DNA from: Methanobrevibacter sp.
Lineage (GTDB): Archaea; Methanobacteriota; Methanobacteria; Methanobacteriales; Methanobacteriaceae
Direction of reading: 5' to 3'
DNA length: 9,313 bases
Assembly: GCA_021442885.1 (NCBI GenBank)
Contig: JABUVA010000015.1
Coordinates: 1-9,313, forward strand
The notes beneath the pieces were generated by a model, which made no database searches, was not told the origin of the DNA, and saw nothing but the letters and a program-made list of their open reading frames with translations. Shown one piece after another: positions 7,979-9,313 of the stretch (position 1 is the first letter of the stretch; every line of letters begins with the position of its first letter). The position numbers and the translations under genes are program-made.

Positions 7979-7987
7979 TTTTGAAAA

Positions 7988-8359
7988 ATGTCTGATATAG
8001 AGGAAATTGTGATATTCAAAAAACAAATGGGTTTAAATCTTGAAGTAGATCAAAGATTTGTTGGTCTTCGTATGAAAGAAAATAAAATTTTAGTTTTCAA
8101 TTTTACTGGACCTGAAAAACTCAAAGATGAAGTTGAAAAATATTTTTCTAAATTTAAAATGCAAGAACCAATTAAAGTAGATATTGGTAATACTGGTGAT
8201 ATTAAATGTTATTTTAAAGGAATTTCTCCTGTAACTGAAAAAGTTATTGATAATGTTCCTGTATATTATTTATCTGTTTATTTACAAGAACTTCAAAAAG
8301 CCCCAATTCCTGAAGAGGAAATGGCTTGTGAAGAGTGTAGTGGATGTGGATTCCACTAA
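7988..8359 (+). CDS. Uncharacterised 123-residue protein with C-terminal Cys/His tail
   Basis: I do not recognise this family. It is a soluble, acidic-to-neutral protein without signal peptide or membrane segment. The first 105 residues alternate predicted beta and alpha elements (KILVFNFTG at 33-41, EKLKDEVEKYFSKFK at 43-57, PIKVDIGNTGDIKCYFKGIS at 61-80, PVYYLSVYLQELQ at 91-103), looking like one small alpha/beta domain. It ends in a compact Cys114-x2-Cys117-x2-Cys120-x2-His123, the His being the last residue, after an acidic PIPEEEMACEE linker. Such a tail could bind zinc or an iron-sulfur cluster, with Cys74 as a further candidate ligand. A strong ribosome site and its own TATA box support expression. 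It is divergent from the regulator/vor operon and convergent with the epimerase gene, so context gives no firm role. It is surely coding, given its codon pattern and signals; its function is unknown. Confidence 0.85.
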   Translation: MSDIEEIVIFKKQMGLNLEVDQRFVGLRMKENKILVFNFTGPEKLKDEVEKYFSKFKMQEPIKVDIGNTGDIKCYFKGISPVTEKVIDNVPVYYLSVYLQELQKAPIPEEEMACEECSGCGFH

Positions 8360-8375
8360 AAAAATCTTTTTTTTT
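8358..8375. terminator. Bidirectional U-tract terminator between convergent genes
   Basis: Seven A (8358-8364), TC, then nine T (8367-8375). For the plus-strand gene the T-run directly follows the stop. For the minus-strand epimerase gene the A-run reads as a U7 tract just past its stop. Euryarchaeal termination needs only a U-rich tract, so one 18-base element can serve both genes. The two stop codons themselves form part of the runs. Confidence 0.65.
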
Positions 8376-9306
8376 ATAGCTGGGTTTTAAACCAGTTTAT
8401 TGTTTCTTTTAATTGATTTTCAAAATCATCTGAATTGATTTTATAGTTTATATTTTTCATATTGTTAACATTAGCTAATGAGTGTTTTATATCTCCTTTT
8501 CTTTCTGGAAGATATTCTGGTTCTATATCAGTTTCTAATGTATTTTTTATAATCTCATAAAGCTTATTTATACTTATTTTTTTTCCTGATGCAACATTTA
8601 CAATTCCATTATAATCTGATTCTGCTGCTTTTATATTTGCATTAACAACATCTTTTACAAATACAAAATCTCTTGTTTGCTCACCATCACCATAGATAAC
8701 TGGTTTTTCGCCTTCAAGAATTGCACTTATAAAATTTGGAATAACAGATGCATATTGAGAGTTTTTATCTTGTTTAGGCCCAAATACATTAAAATATCTT
8801 AAAATGACACCATTTATTTTGTATGATTTTATAAAACTTTCAATGTATAATTCTCCACAGGCTTTAGATGCTGCATAGGGTGAAGTAGGCATATATGGTT
8901 CTGTTTCTTTCAAGGGCATATTGGTATTTTCTCCATATACTGCAGCTGATGATGAAAAAATAATTTTTTTAACACCTGTGTTTTTCATTGCTGTTAATAA
9001 TTTTACTGTAGTGTCAATATTGTTTTTATTGCAACTTATTGGATCATCAACACTTAAAGGAACACTGGCCATAGCTGCAAGGTGGAAAACATAGTCTTTG
9101 CCATTAAGAACCTTGTCTAAATCAACATTATTTAAATCATCTATTATAATATCTAAATTTTCATGTTTAGGGTCTTTAAGATTTTCTATTTTTCCAGCAG
9201 ATTCATTATCTATTATTGTTACTTTATTATCATCTAGTAATTCATCAACAATTTGAGATCCAACGAATCCTAATCCTCCAGTAACGACTACATTTTTATT
9301 TTTCAT
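8374..9306 (-). CDS. NAD-dependent sugar-nucleotide epimerase (UDP-glucose / UDP-GlcNAc 4-epimerase-like)
   Basis: This is an extended short-chain dehydrogenase that probably inverts C4 of a UDP-sugar (UDP-Glc/UDP-Gal or UDP-GlcNAc/UDP-GalNAc) for surface polysaccharide or pseudomurein precursors. The 310 residues show the Rossmann TGGLGFVGS (9-17, GxxGxxG), acidic Asp33 for the NAD ribose, HLAAMASVP (75-83), FSSSAAVYG (117-125) and the catalytic Tyr144-x3-Lys148 (YAASK). RYFNVFGP (170-177) and DGEQTRDFVFVKDVV (207-221) follow. The last two, with QYASVIPNFI (184-193), resemble the WbpP/Gne-like and archaeal GalE group more than dTDP-glucose dehydratases, but substrate cannot be read from this. 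It begins at ATG 9306; only 7 upstream bases are in the window, so ribosome site and promoter are unseen. It is not part of the vor operon: it ends against the convergent 7988 gene. Confidence 0.88.
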   Translation of the reverse strand: MKNKNVVVTGGLGFVGSQIVDELLDDNKVTIIDNESAGKIENLKDPKHENLDIIIDDLNNVDLDKVLNGKDYVFHLAAMASVPLSVDDPISCNKNNIDTTVKLLTAMKNTGVKKIIFSSSAAVYGENTNMPLKETEPYMPTSPYAASKACGELYIESFIKSYKINGVILRYFNVFGPKQDKNSQYASVIPNFISAILEGEKPVIYGDGEQTRDFVFVKDVVNANIKAAESDYNGIVNVASGKKISINKLYEIIKNTLETDIEPEYLPERKGDIKHSLANVNNMKNINYKINSDDFENQLKETINWFKTQL

Positions 9307-9313
9307 ATAACCA

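Larger units (their letters stand above)
7546..7987. other. AT-rich divergent intergenic region
   Basis: About 440 bases separate the divergently transcribed regulator operon and the 7988 gene. By hand count positions 7561-7980 hold 50 G or C in 420 bases, about 12%, far below the flanking genes. I see no credible open reading frame or tRNA-like fold. It contains ribosome sites at both ends, TATA-like elements on both strands and two palindromic elements with TTAAT/ATTAA half-sites. T-runs around 7861-7893 (plus strand) could end or pause a short transcript, but no such RNA can be demonstrated. Confidence 0.7.

Noticed and set aside
1..9313. CRISPR, IS element, prophage or defence system
   Set aside because: I saw no regularly spaced repeats, transposase, integrase, attachment-site duplication or nuclease/defence domains; all genes are metabolic, translational, regulatory or unknown.

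Overview
The window looks like chromosome from a mesophilic, AT-rich methanogenic archaeon of the order Methanobacteriales, most likely Methanobrevibacter or a close relative. The evidence is: the archaea-only tRNA amidotransferase pair GatD/GatE; a 2-oxoacid:ferredoxin oxidoreductase with a fused beta-gamma subunit, as in VorA of Methanothermobacter; purine-rich archaeal ribosome binding sites (AAGGAGG, AAGGTG, GAGGGAGAT); a TATA-type promoter; U-tract 3' ends; and strong AT bias in codons and spacers. The genus is inferred from gene content only.

Positions 1-7545 hold one tightly packed minus-strand gene series, read from right to left: an XRE-cupin regulator (7545-6994), an AMP-forming acyl-CoA synthetase of the medium/branched-chain type (6983-5313), the three subunits of a 2-oxoacid:ferredoxin oxidoreductase, vorC (5332-5042), vorB (5045-3921) and vorA (3908-2448), then gatD (2438-1128) and the first 369 codons of gatE (1109 to the window edge). 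Gaps are 9-18 bases or short overlaps, so the series is probably one operon. Positions 7546-7987 form a very AT-rich divergent spacer (about 12% G+C by hand count over 7561-7980) with two palindromic elements and candidate promoters. A plus-strand monocistronic gene follows (7988-8359) for an unrecognised 123-residue protein ending in C-x2-C-x2-C-x2-H. It converges on a minus-strand NAD-dependent sugar-nucleotide epimerase (9306-8374) across 14 bases with a two-way A-run/T-run terminator.

The main reading is metabolic. The synthetase would activate short branched fatty acids to acyl-CoA, and the Vor complex would interconvert acyl-CoA and 2-oxoacid using ferredoxin. In a host-associated methanogen the likely direction is reductive carboxylation, feeding valine, leucine or isoleucine synthesis from volatile branched fatty acids. 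The XRE-cupin protein at the head of the operon is the obvious candidate sensor/repressor. GatDE (Glu-tRNAGln to Gln-tRNAGln) appears to ride on the same transcript without a clear functional link.

No IS element, CRISPR array, tRNA/rRNA, prophage or defence gene was seen. The least explained parts are the small Cys/His-tailed protein and the paired palindromes in the divergent spacer.
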